Of a stretch of DNA of 6,906 nt, positions 1-6,697 are shown in pieces. The first letter of the stretch is position 1, and each line of letters begins with the position of its first letter. The notes under the pieces are model-generated. The model saw nothing but the letters and a program-made list of their open reading frames with translations, did not search any database and had not been told where the DNA came from. A program made the position numbers and the translations under genes. Origin of the DNA: Chitinophagaceae bacterium (GTDB taxonomy: Bacteria; Bacteroidota; Bacteroidia; Chitinophagales; Chitinophagaceae); NCBI GenBank assembly GCA_025362915.1, contig JANYEU010000257.1, forward strand, positions 1-6,906. The letters run 5' to 3'.

Positions 1-1268
1 TCTACAATTGTACCTGTAGCCTTGTACCAAACACCATTTGCTCCTGCAATATAAAACCCTGTTAGTGCAGTACCCGAAGAGAACTTCATTCCAGAACCTC
101 TATGCGTAAACAATAGCTTTGCCTTGTTTCCTTGAACGCCCATCTTTTCAAACACGGGGCCAGAATACTCTAAGGTATCGTACCCATAATCGCGGGCTAA
201 AGCTATTAACGATAATCTTCTACCGGCTTCGTGTTTATTAGGGAAATGCCAAGTACCCGTACCCAAATCTACGTTTACCGTCATGCCCGTATTAGGCACT
301 GCCAATACCGAACGTTGTCCTTCGCGGAGCTGTACCCTAAGGCTTAAGCTATCAACTGGTGGTTTGGTATCGAATAGGGTAATCTGACCATAATAGAAAG
401 GGAAGTCGCCCTGTCCCCAGTTTGCCCTCCACGATGTAATGAGCTTTTTAAACCTTTCGCCATATAATGGGGTGGTCAGTGTATCGCCTGCGTTTTGCTC
501 GCCGTGCATACAGATGGTGCCTTTTATTGCGTAGGTTAACACAGGCGCAAGAAATTGGTTGTACTGACCACTAATGTTGGTGGTTGCAAATCCTTTAGGA
601 AGCGTTTGGTTCGAGTCGCTGGCAAAGGTGGTAGAATCCAACCATCCTTCTATAAAAGTACCTCCTACGGCGGTTACTAATAAGCCTACTGCACAACCTA
701 GTTTTTGTTGCAATGCCTTGCCAAAGAAATAAGCCGTTGCCGAACAACCGCCAGCAGTTGATGGCGATATAGCATGCCAGCCTACGTTTGAACCCAGTGT
801 TGAATAACGGTAATCTATATATCGCAACATAGAATCGTGTGCATTGGCAATGGTATCCATATAATCCCAAGCAGAATCATTGGTTACATAATACGACAAT
901 CGGGTATCCATATTCGATTGTCCAGCGCAATTCCAAACCTCACCAACATATATATCGGTAAACGTTACGGTATTAACGCCCTTGATGGTCATTGTTAAAG
1001 GTCCGTTTGCAATCATTGAATCAAGTACAATTCTCCATTTGCCATCAGCACCTGCTACTGTATCTTTTATTTGTCCGTTAAAACTAAGCGATACTTTTTC
1101 GCCTGCAGCCGCAGTCCCCCATACTGGCACAGGCATATTACGCTGCAACACCATGTGGCTGGTGAAGGGCAATTTTATCACAATTTTAGCTTGCAAGCTT
1201 AGAGAAGAAAACAAAAGGATTAACCCCAAAAGGACAAACCGACAAATAAGCCTAGATTTATTATACAT
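1..1268 (-). CDS. Secreted carbohydrate O-acetylesterase, sialate O-acetylesterase family (SGNH fold), 3' end missing
   Basis: An open frame of 422 codons runs from an ATG at 1268 to the left edge without a stop, so the C-terminus is outside the window. Residues 1-27 look like a type I signal peptide: a basic start, a Leu-rich core and an SLQA cleavage site. The mature start carries the family's MVLQR...PVPVWG block (about residues 39-51), a small beta-sandwich region, then the nucleophile motif GQSNM with Ser118. Further family blocks are GGTFIEGW (from about 202), HGEQNAG (from 255, where the family usually has WYQGESN) and WHFPNKHEAGRRL, with the likely catalytic His341. Such enzymes remove O-acetyl groups from sugars. 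Next to a PL4 lyase the likely substrate is acetylated pectin rather than sialic acid; that is inference. The ATG lies 30 bp after the PL4 stop with no terminator between, so both genes probably share one transcript. No Shine-Dalgarno sequence is seen. Family assignment is firm; substrate is not. Confidence 0.9.
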   Translation of the reverse strand, partial: MYNKSRLICRFVLLGLILLFSSLSLQAKIVIKLPFTSHMVLQRNMPVPVWGTAAAGEKVSLSFNGQIKDTVAGADGKWRIVLDSMIANGPLTMTIKGVNTVTFTDIYVGEVWNCAGQSNMDTRLSYYVTNDSAWDYMDTIANAHDSMLRYIDYRYSTLGSNVGWHAISPSTAGGCSATAYFFGKALQQKLGCAVGLLVTAVGGTFIEGWLDSTTFASDSNQTLPKGFATTNISGQYNQFLAPVLTYAIKGTICMHGEQNAGDTLTTPLYGERFKKLITSWRANWGQGDFPFYYGQITLFDTKPPVDSLSLRVQLREGQRSVLAVPNTGMTVNVDLGTGTWHFPNKHEAGRRLSLIALARDYGYDTLEYSGPVFEKMGVQGNKAKLLFTHRGSGMKFSSGTALTGFYIAGANGVWYKATGTIV

Positions 1269-1298
1269 TATTATACAATTATAAGTATTCTGCAAAAA

Positions 1299-3806
1299 TT
1301 ATAGTTTCTCGAACCTACTTGAAATACTTTGCGTGTTATTTCTCAAGGTAATTACATGGCTGCCTGCCGCCAAACCTGAAAGGCTTATCTGACAATTGTT
1401 CTGACCACTAGTTGCATGGATGGTAACCTCTTTTACTACAATACCTTGTGCATTGACAATACTTGCCACTAGTAAACCTTGTTCCTTTATATAAAAGCTC
1501 AGTGTAACATTGTCCTTTGCAGGGTTAGGGTATAGTTTTAACGCATTGTCTTTGGTGGTAAAGCTGACCATTACAACATTGCCATAAGTAGCTTTTCCAT
1601 TTCTATCCACTTGCTTTATGCGGTAATAGCTTACGCCTTTTAAAGGAGAATTATCTGTAAAACCATAGTCTGCCTTTTCGATACTGTTACCCTTGGATGC
1701 TATTTTATTAATAGTGGTAAAACTGGTTCCATCAACAGAACGTTGCACTTCAAAATGATCATTATTTTGTTCTGTAAGTGTAGCCCAATGCAATACTGCT
1801 ACAGTGTTTTCCTTCGTTATGGTTAAAGGAAGAAACTTGATAGGCAATGGATTCCCTACGGTTGTACCTGTAGCTTCCAAACGCAAATAATCGTACATGA
1901 TGTCTCCATCAGTACCACCTCCGGTAATGCGTAAGGAAAGCGTAATTACATTATTACCTGCCTTTAGATAATTGCTAGGAAATGTTAGCCGCACATCACC
2001 AAATGCACCATGTATCCCCTTACGCAACATGGCATCAGAATAATTAGGCATATAGGTACCGGTAGTAGCCTTTGTAATGAGCGTGCCGTTTACATAAGCA
2101 ATCAATCCCATACTGTTAGCAGCAGCAGCAGCAATATACAACGATGCATTAGTACCGGCAGTAGGCGCATTTGCCAAGCTGAAATTTACTTTCGAAACAG
2201 GTGCGGTCTTATAATATCTGGTATCATAATTCTGCACAAAATTCCAATCGGTTGCCCAGTTACTAGTACCAATGGTATAGTTTACATTATTAGGGAACTC
2301 GCGGGGATAATTCATAAATATTGCCCAGTTTGAATCGGGATAATTATTACTCGTAAACCAATCATTGCCATGTAAAAACTCTGTTGCATTACGGTCAGGC
2401 ACCCCAATTTCCCATACCGTAGGGGCAATCCTGTCGGGCGTCCAAACCACATCACCCAAATTCAAGGTGTCGCCTCCATTCAGCTTAACAAAATTAGGTT
2501 TTGTTAACTGCCCTGCACAACCAGGCCCAAAAGCGTAAAAGTTATAACCAGAGTCGGCAATTACATGCGGTATTGTAAAATAACCTGCACTATCGGTTTT
2601 AACCCAAAACTGGTAGGGCGTACCAAATAGCTGAAACTCCTTAACCGGCTTGCCAGTTTGCGAACGGGATAAACCCACCCAGTTGTTTGCAGCCGAAATA
2701 TTAGGGTTGGTATCATTAATAACCAAGTGACCCATTACCACGCCACGCCCAGAGTCGTGTACATAAAACCCATTATTAAACCAGGTAAAAGGCCACGCAT
2801 TTTGTTCTGTCTTAGCCTGTGCCTTGGCATCTTCCCATAACGCCTTCCAGGCATTGGGCGTACCCGCAGGAACACTATTACAATAAATTAAGAATGGACC
2901 ATATACTTTTTGCCCATAAACACCAGCGTCTGCCACATAAGAGTCTCCCATACCGAAATGTCCACCGTTCAGCATGTTTAGAATTGTAGGACCAACATGG
3001 CACATCAACTCACGCTTCATAGGCCCACCATTGTAATATTCCTTGCTTGGTGCAGTAATCCATATACCCAAGTTTTTGGTGGTGCTACTCCAACCCCAAA
3101 CATCAGTTGTACCAAAATCAGCACTATAATCGTACTTACATTCATATTTATTGGCGTAAATGCCAGATAGCCAACGGTACACTTCCTTAGGGGCTCCCCC
3201 CCAAGGTACAGTTGCAGTGGAATCGCCACCATTATAATAGGGCATTTGCTTGTTACGCAAAGAATCTACACTCAACCAATTAAAGGTAGAGCCTACATAA
3301 CCAGCCATCCGCCATTCGCCGGTAGAAGCACTAGGATAACTTACCGGATGTGTAAATGTGGCTGTGGCATACAACCCTTGCGCACCCCGTGGCAACGAAT
3401 AACAGACATCCAAATCAAGTGCCACCGAAGTGTCGCCTTTCCATACCTTACGAAACCGTACTTCGGCGTAATTGCCACCATTAGTAGCAGGATCAACTGA
3501 TATTGAACACACCCCACCGCCAGGACTCATTGACGACCAATACAATTGCCCGCCCCTATAACCACCCGAAAGTAAGTTTGTGGTTCCAAATGTGTAATTT
3601 GTAACCATTGCCGATGCCTTATTGATGGTAATGGAAACAATGCCATTCTTTAAGGTTACAGTAGTAGATGTAGAAGTTACGGTTACGTCTGGTCCGGTGC
3701 CAGTACCACCTCCCGGTACATTTCCAGTCTGTGCAAGCACGTTACAACAGAAAACAGTAAATAGAAGCGAAAGAACAGTAAGATAACTTTTAATCATAAC
3801 AAGCAT
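1299..3806 (-). CDS. Secreted rhamnogalacturonan endolyase, polysaccharide lyase family 4, with type IX sorting domain
   Basis: This 835-residue enzyme should cleave the rhamnogalacturonan I backbone of pectin by beta-elimination outside the cell. Residues 1-25 form a signal peptide (VLA before Gln26), followed by a Gly/Thr/Ser-rich linker to about 50. The PL4 catalytic beta-sandwich spans about 50-345. Lys224 (in ECKYDY) and His283 (in GGHFG) are spaced 59 apart, close to the spacing of the Lys150/His210 pair described for the Aspergillus aculeatus enzyme, so they are my candidates for the active site. A small FnIII-like domain follows (about 350-435), then the carbohydrate-binding third domain that starts near WEIGVPDRNA (465) and ends near 645. 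Two additions follow the PL4 core: an Fn3-like module (about 653-752) and a type IX secretion sorting domain (about 755-835) with YPNPAKDN at 759. Start 3806 is used; an in-frame ATG at 3797 gives an equally good signal peptide. It probably leads an operon with the downstream esterase. Confidence 0.92.
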   Translation of the reverse strand: MLVMIKSYLTVLSLLFTVFCCNVLAQTGNVPGGGTGTGPDVTVTSTSTTVTLKNGIVSITINKASAMVTNYTFGTTNLLSGGYRGGQLYWSSMSPGGGVCSISVDPATNGGNYAEVRFRKVWKGDTSVALDLDVCYSLPRGAQGLYATATFTHPVSYPSASTGEWRMAGYVGSTFNWLSVDSLRNKQMPYYNGGDSTATVPWGGAPKEVYRWLSGIYANKYECKYDYSADFGTTDVWGWSSTTKNLGIWITAPSKEYYNGGPMKRELMCHVGPTILNMLNGGHFGMGDSYVADAGVYGQKVYGPFLIYCNSVPAGTPNAWKALWEDAKAQAKTEQNAWPFTWFNNGFYVHDSGRGVVMGHLVINDTNPNISAANNWVGLSRSQTGKPVKEFQLFGTPYQFWVKTDSAGYFTIPHVIADSGYNFYAFGPGCAGQLTKPNFVKLNGGDTLNLGDVVWTPDRIAPTVWEIGVPDRNATEFLHGNDWFTSNNYPDSNWAIFMNYPREFPNNVNYTIGTSNWATDWNFVQNYDTRYYKTAPVSKVNFSLANAPTAGTNASLYIAAAAANSMGLIAYVNGTLITKATTGTYMPNYSDAMLRKGIHGAFGDVRLTFPSNYLKAGNNVITLSLRITGGGTDGDIMYDYLRLEATGTTVGNPLPIKFLPLTITKENTVAVLHWATLTEQNNDHFEVQRSVDGTSFTTINKIASKGNSIEKADYGFTDNSPLKGVSYYRIKQVDRNGKATYGNVVMVSFTTKDNALKLYPNPAKDNVTLSFYIKEQGLLVASIVNAQGIVVKEVTIHATSGQNNCQISLSGLAAGSHVITLRNNTQSISSRFEKL

Positions 3807-3929
3807 ATTTGGGGTGCAAGCTATGGCGGCATATAAAATTAACTGTCATACACTATCATAGAGGTTTGTGGTTAAACTATTTGGTTTTTCCGATTAGTAT
3901 AACTGCCTATTATCAAACCAGTAATCCAG

Positions 3930-4139
3930 CTACTTTTCTTTATCTCCCATTGTAAGATAAAGAATCGGTCCCACCAACCACACAAACAAAATAATAAGTA
4001 TCCAAAACAATATTGTGGAAAGGGCTAGTTGTTCTTTTTTAATGAGTTTTATTAGGGCTACTATAAATAGAATGATAGAGATTGCTGAAATGAAAAGCAA
4101 AAAGAAAAGTAATCTTGGATCAGGTGTTAATAATTTCAT
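3930..4139 (-). CDS. Small two-helix membrane protein, PLDc_N-like
   Basis: This 69-residue protein consists almost wholly of two hydrophobic segments, about residues 9-33 and 40-62, separated by a short basic-polar turn (KLIKKEQ), and it ends in a charged GDKEK tail. The second helix and tail, reading W...VGPILYLTMG, match the pattern of the PLDc_N domain, normally found at the N-terminus of cardiolipin synthase-like proteins but also common as stand-alone mini-proteins in Bacteroidota. The proline often seen a few residues before the GP pair is Trp54 here. No phospholipase HKD motif is present, so no enzymatic role should be assumed; the function of stand-alone forms is unknown to me. The gene is on the same strand as the PL4 lyase but 123 bp upstream of it, with no visible terminator between. 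A TACTTTTG promoter-like box lies 31 bp before its ATG. Codons and hydrophobic pattern make it a credible gene. Confidence 0.72.
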   Translation of the reverse strand: MKLLTPDPRLLFFLLFISAISIILFIVALIKLIKKEQLALSTILFWILIILFVWLVGPILYLTMGDKEK

Positions 4140-4170
4140 GGCACTGTTTATTAAAGGGCAATTGATTTTT

Positions 4171-4178
4171 CAAAAGTA
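4171..4178 (-). promoter_or_regulatory. Bacteroidota-type -7 box for the PLDc_N-like gene
   Basis: Read on the minus strand this is TACTTTTG, a full match to the Bacteroidota -7 consensus TAnnTTTG. It would put the transcript start roughly 25 bases before the ATG at 4139. The nearest TTG that could be a -33 element (CAA on the plus strand at 4194-4196) is about 15 bp away, shorter than the usual spacing, so the call rests on the -7 box and its position. Confidence 0.4.
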
Positions 4179-4248
4179 TATAAAACATCAATACAATCAT
4201 GCGTGTGCATTTTATATCCCATAATGCTTCATTATACGTAGTAATAAT

Positions 4249-4332
4249 CTATAGCTTATTGACAATCTGCTACAACTTATTGGAAAAAAGCTATAGCTTA
4301 TCGGCAATCTGCTACAACTTATTACTAATATA
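4249..4332. repeat. Four tandem copies of a 21-bp repeat upstream of dnaK
   Basis: Four 21-bp units follow each other without gaps at 4249-4269, 4270-4290, 4291-4311 and 4312-4332. All begin CTAYARCTTATT or a one-base variant of it. Units alternate in type: units 1 and 3 share CTATAGCTTAT and an AATCTG end, while units 2 and 4 begin CTACAACTTATT. As a result, the 33 bp at 4249-4281 and 4291-4323 match at 31 positions, with a period of 42. Unit 4 decays in its last third. The array ends 190 bp before the dnaK start codon. Its function is unknown; it could be a simple slippage or duplication product or a multi-site binding region. Confidence 0.88.
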
Positions 4333-4492
4333 TGTCAGCCGTTTCTTCATCAATCAACAATTAAAAAAAAGCTCATTCTGTCACCCAAAAACAATTAATA
4401 CTGCTAAAGCGACTTGAAAGTATAACCATAAAAACAGTTTACTAATGCTAGTCTGCCATTTTTTCATTTAAAACCGTGATGGCACAATGATT

Positions 4493-4500
4493 GACTTTTG
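4493..4500 (+). promoter_or_regulatory. dnaK: Possible -7 box for dnaK (weak)
   Basis: GACTTTTG matches the Bacteroidota -7 consensus TAnnTTTG except for its first base, and it is the only TTTG-containing box I find between the repeat array and dnaK. It lies 22 bp before the ATG at 4523, so its transcript would have a leader of roughly 17 bases and would not include the in-frame ATG at 4487. No TTG is seen at the expected -33 distance, so this remains a weak candidate. Confidence 0.2.
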
Positions 4501-4522
4501 GGCAAAAGAAAAAATAAATATT

Positions 4523-6424
4523 ATGGGCAAAATAATTGGGATAGACTTAGGTACAACGAACAGTTGCGTATCTGTAATGGAAGGTAACGAACCTGTTGTG
4601 ATAGCTAACGAAGAAGGAAGGAGAACCACCCCTTCGATAGTTGGTTTCTTGAAAAACGGTGAACGTAAAGTGGGTGATGCTGCAAAACGTCAGGCAATCA
4701 CTAATCCTCAAAACACTATTGCTTCGGTAAAGCGTTTTATGGGTCGTCGTTTTGATGAAGTAACCGAAGAAATTACACACTGGGGTTACAAAGTAGTTAA
4801 AGGTGACAACAATACAGTACGTGTTGATATAGACGGACGTTTATATACACCACAGGAAGTTTCTGCAATGGTTTTGCAGAAGATGAAGAAAACCGCTGAA
4901 GATTATCTAGGTGTTGAAGTGACAGAAGCGGTTATTACCGTACCTGCCTATTTTAACGATGCACAACGTCAGGCTACAAAAGAAGCGGGCGAAATTGCTG
5001 GATTGACTGTTAAGCGTATTGTAAACGAACCTACTGCCGCTGCATTGGCTTATGGTTTGGATAAGAAACACGTAGACCAAAAGATTGCAGTATTTGACCT
5101 TGGTGGTGGTACTTTTGATATATCTGTTCTTGAATTGGGTGATGGTGTATTTGAAGTAAAATCTACCAATGGTGATACGCACTTAGGTGGTGATGACTTT
5201 GATAAGGTAATCATGGATTGGTTGGCTGCTGATTTTAAGGCAGAAGAAAACATAGACCTACGCAAGGATCCTATGGCTTTGCAACGTTTGAAAGAAGCTT
5301 CTGAAAAGGCAAAGGTTGAATTGAGCTCTTCTACAGAAACAGAAATCAATCTTCCATATATCACTGCTGTTGATGGTGTTCCTAAGCACTTGGTGAAGAA
5401 ATTGACCCGTGCCAAGTTTGAATCATTGGCTGATAATTTGTTCGCCCGTTGCTTGAAACCTTGCGAAGCTGCATTGAAAGATGCCGGTTACAATGTTTCT
5501 CAAATAGATGAGGTTATCTTGGTAGGTGGTAGTACACGTATCCCTAAGGTACAAGAATTGGTAGAAAAATTCTTTAACAAGAAGCCACACAAGGGAGTTA
5601 ATCCTGATGAGGTTGTTGCAATTGGTGCAGCCATTCAAGGTGGTGTATTGACAGGAGAAGTTAAGGATGTATTGTTGTTGGATGTTACGCCACTTAGCTT
5701 GGGTATCGAAACAATGGGCGGTATCATGACAACTATGATTAACAGCAACACAACAATTCCTACCAAAAAGACAGAAGTTTACTCTACTGCTAGCGATAAT
5801 CAACCGGGCGTACAAATACATGTTCTTCAAGGTGAAAGGCCAATGGCTAACCAAAACAAGAGTTTGGGTATGTTCAACCTGGATGGTATTCCACCAGCAT
5901 CAAGAGGCGTTCCTCAAATTGAAGTTACCTTTGATATTGATGCAAACGGTATGCTTCATGTAAGTGCAAAAGACAAGGGTACTGGCAAGGAACAAAAAAT
6001 CCGTATAGAAGCCGGTAGCGGTTTGAGCAAGGAAGAAGTAGAAAAGATGAAGGCTGAAGCGAAAGCGAATGAAGCATCTGACAAAGAAGCACGTGACAGG
6101 GTTGAGAAAATAAATGCTGCTGACAGTTTGATATTCCAAACTGAAAAACAATTCAAGGAGTTTGGAGATAAGGTTCCTGCTGATAAGAAAGCACCAATTG
6201 AGTCTGCTCTTGAAAAGTTGAAGGAAGCGCACAAGAACCAAGATATTCCTGCTATAGACAAGTCTATGGAAGAATTGAATACTGCTTGGACTGCTGCTAG
6301 CGAAGAGTTATACAAGGCGCAAGCTGCTGGTGGTGCACAACCTCAGGATGGTGGACATCAAGGTGAAGCACACCAAGATTCGAACGAAACAGTTACTGAC
6401 GCAGAATTTGAAGAAGTAAAGTAA
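4523..6424 (+). CDS. dnaK: Molecular chaperone DnaK (Hsp70)
   Basis: DnaK binds exposed hydrophobic stretches of proteins in an ATP-driven cycle with DnaJ and GrpE in the cytoplasm. The start at 4523 gives MGKIIGIDLGTTNSC, the usual N-terminus of the family; an in-frame ATG at 4487 would add 12 residues that are not typical. The protein is then 633 residues, close to the 638 of E. coli DnaK. The ATPase domain shows Thr11 in the first phosphate loop, Lys70 (in SVKRFMGRR), DLGGGTFD from Asp192 and the VGGSTRIPKV adenosine motif. The interdomain linker DVLLLD lies at 382-387, followed by the substrate-binding domain, a charged helical lid, a Gly/Gln/His-rich tail and the conserved C-terminal EEVK. 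No frameshift or missing motif is seen. A terminator follows 23 bases after the stop, and no grpE or dnaJ is adjacent, so it looks monocistronic. No CIRCE element precedes it, so HrcA control is not supported. Confidence 0.98.
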   Translation: MGKIIGIDLGTTNSCVSVMEGNEPVVIANEEGRRTTPSIVGFLKNGERKVGDAAKRQAITNPQNTIASVKRFMGRRFDEVTEEITHWGYKVVKGDNNTVRVDIDGRLYTPQEVSAMVLQKMKKTAEDYLGVEVTEAVITVPAYFNDAQRQATKEAGEIAGLTVKRIVNEPTAAALAYGLDKKHVDQKIAVFDLGGGTFDISVLELGDGVFEVKSTNGDTHLGGDDFDKVIMDWLAADFKAEENIDLRKDPMALQRLKEASEKAKVELSSSTETEINLPYITAVDGVPKHLVKKLTRAKFESLADNLFARCLKPCEAALKDAGYNVSQIDEVILVGGSTRIPKVQELVEKFFNKKPHKGVNPDEVVAIGAAIQGGVLTGEVKDVLLLDVTPLSLGIETMGGIMTTMINSNTTIPTKKTEVYSTASDNQPGVQIHVLQGERPMANQNKSLGMFNLDGIPPASRGVPQIEVTFDIDANGMLHVSAKDKGTGKEQKIRIEAGSGLSKEEVEKMKAEAKANEASDKEARDRVEKINAADSLIFQTEKQFKEFGDKVPADKKAPIESALEKLKEAHKNQDIPAIDKSMEELNTAWTAASEELYKAQAAGGAQPQDGGHQGEAHQDSNETVTDAEFEEVK

Positions 6425-6447
6425 GATAAATGTTGTTTTGAGTGAAT

Positions 6448-6480
6448 AAGGCCTCCGCTATTGCGGGGGCTTTTTTATTT
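6448..6480 (+). terminator. Rho-independent terminator of dnaK
   Basis: GCCTCCGC (6451-6458) pairs with GCGGGGGC (6463-6470) as an 8-bp stem containing one G-T wobble, closed by a TATT loop. It is followed directly by TTTTTTATTT; the three bases AAG before the stem can extend pairing into the T tract. It begins 23 bases after the dnaK stop and should end that transcript before the PL1-like gene. Confidence 0.93.
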
Positions 6481-6487
6481 ATACAAA

Positions 6488-6567
6488 AATTGCCACAAAG
6501 GTTCTAAGACTCAAAGAAGCACTAAGTATTAAGAAAAAAACTCTTCGCATAAAGTGTAGTGGTAATT
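6488..6567. repeat. Degenerate CACAAAG-type interspersed repeat with inverted ends
   Basis: The outer ends AATTGCCAC (6488-6496) and GTGGTAATT (6559-6567) are inverted, with one G-T wobble. The left arm carries recurring AAG-spaced words (CCACAAAG, TCTAAG, TCAAAG, CACTAAG), and the right arm has the matching style on the other strand (CTTCGCATAAAGTGTAGTGG). From memory this resembles a family of CCACAAAGGCAC...-like noncoding repeats scattered in many Bacteroidota genomes. The interior pairing is poor, so this copy looks decayed. Nothing here codes for protein. Confidence 0.5.
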
Positions 6568-6623
6568 ACGAACAGAAGAAATAAGACAGGATAGGACATG
6601 ACAGATTTGCAAAACCCTGCTGG

Positions 6624-6631
6624 TACATTTG
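6624..6631 (+). promoter_or_regulatory. Bacteroidota-type -7 box for the PL1-like gene
   Basis: TACATTTG is a full match to the -7 consensus TAnnTTTG. It predicts a transcript start near 6637 and a leader of about 60 bases before the ATG at 6698. The TTTG at 6606-6609 is the only -33-like candidate, but the gap of 14 bp is shorter than usual. The box overlaps the left arm of an inverted repeat, as expected for a regulated promoter. Confidence 0.5.
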
Positions 6632-6661
6632 CTAACGCTTGTACTTATTATCCGTTAGCAA
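6629..6661 (+). promoter_or_regulatory. Perfect 9-bp inverted repeat at the PL1-like promoter: possible operator or leader hairpin
   Basis: TTGCTAACG at 6629-6637 and its exact reverse complement CGTTAGCAA at 6653-6661 are separated by 15 bases. The left arm overlaps the last three bases of the TACATTTG box and the predicted transcript start. The arms are 24 bp apart start to start, so a dimeric regulator could bind on roughly one face of the helix about two turns apart. Alternatively the RNA could fold as a hairpin in the leader. There is no T tract after it, so it is not a simple terminator. Confidence 0.55.
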
Positions 6662-6697
6662 TGCTACTTACATAATTCATCAATAAATCAATTTGTT

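Larger units (their letters stand above)
4140..4522. other. Intergenic region between the divergent PLDc_N-like gene and dnaK
   Basis: This 383-bp AT-rich stretch separates two divergently read genes, so it should hold both promoters. It contains a good -7-type box for the leftward gene (4171-4178), a 21-bp tandem repeat (4249-4332) and only a weak promoter-like box directly before dnaK. I see no CIRCE element (TTAGCACTC with its inverted partner), no riboswitch and no convincing terminator. Between 4333 and 4486 nothing stands out beyond poly-A and poly-T tracts. Confidence 0.7.

Noticed and set aside
595..870. A 91-codon minus-strand frame inside the esterase gene, and a plus-strand frame at 982-1284.
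   Set aside because: Both overlap the esterase reading frame, which has clear family motifs along this stretch.
1269..1298. Promoter or terminator between the PL4 lyase and the esterase.
   Set aside because: The 30-bp gap is AT-rich with no stem-loop and no TAnnTTTG box, which favours cotranscription.
2010..2333. Plus-strand frames inside the PL4 gene (2010-2333 and 3246-3500).
   Set aside because: They are antisense to a well supported enzyme and show no recognisable protein features.
3730..3806. Possible lipoprotein signal in the PL4 lyase because of two cysteines in its leader.
   Set aside because: The residues before the cysteines do not form a lipobox, and a normal VLA cleavage site follows; the type IX C-terminus also fits a type I signal peptide.
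4199..4417. A 72-codon open frame on the plus strand spanning the 21-bp repeats, giving a seven-residue peptide repeat.
   Set aside because: The 21-bp period alone keeps the frame open. The two differences between repeat blocks both change amino acids, and the product looks like no known protein. It lies in an AT-rich intergenic region.
4487..4522. Upstream in-frame ATG as the dnaK start.
   Set aside because: It adds 12 residues not seen in DnaK proteins, while the ATG at 4523 gives the canonical N-terminus.
4333..4522. CIRCE heat-shock operator before dnaK.
   Set aside because: No TTAGCACTC or GAGTGCTAA half-site is present.
5050..5854. Long open frames on the minus strand inside dnaK (5050-5415 and 5423-5854).
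   Set aside because: They are antisense shadows of a highly conserved gene, with no domain-like features or signal.
6629..6661. The inverted repeat before the PL1-like gene read as a second terminator.
   Set aside because: No T tract follows the right arm, and a strong terminator already lies at 6448-6480.
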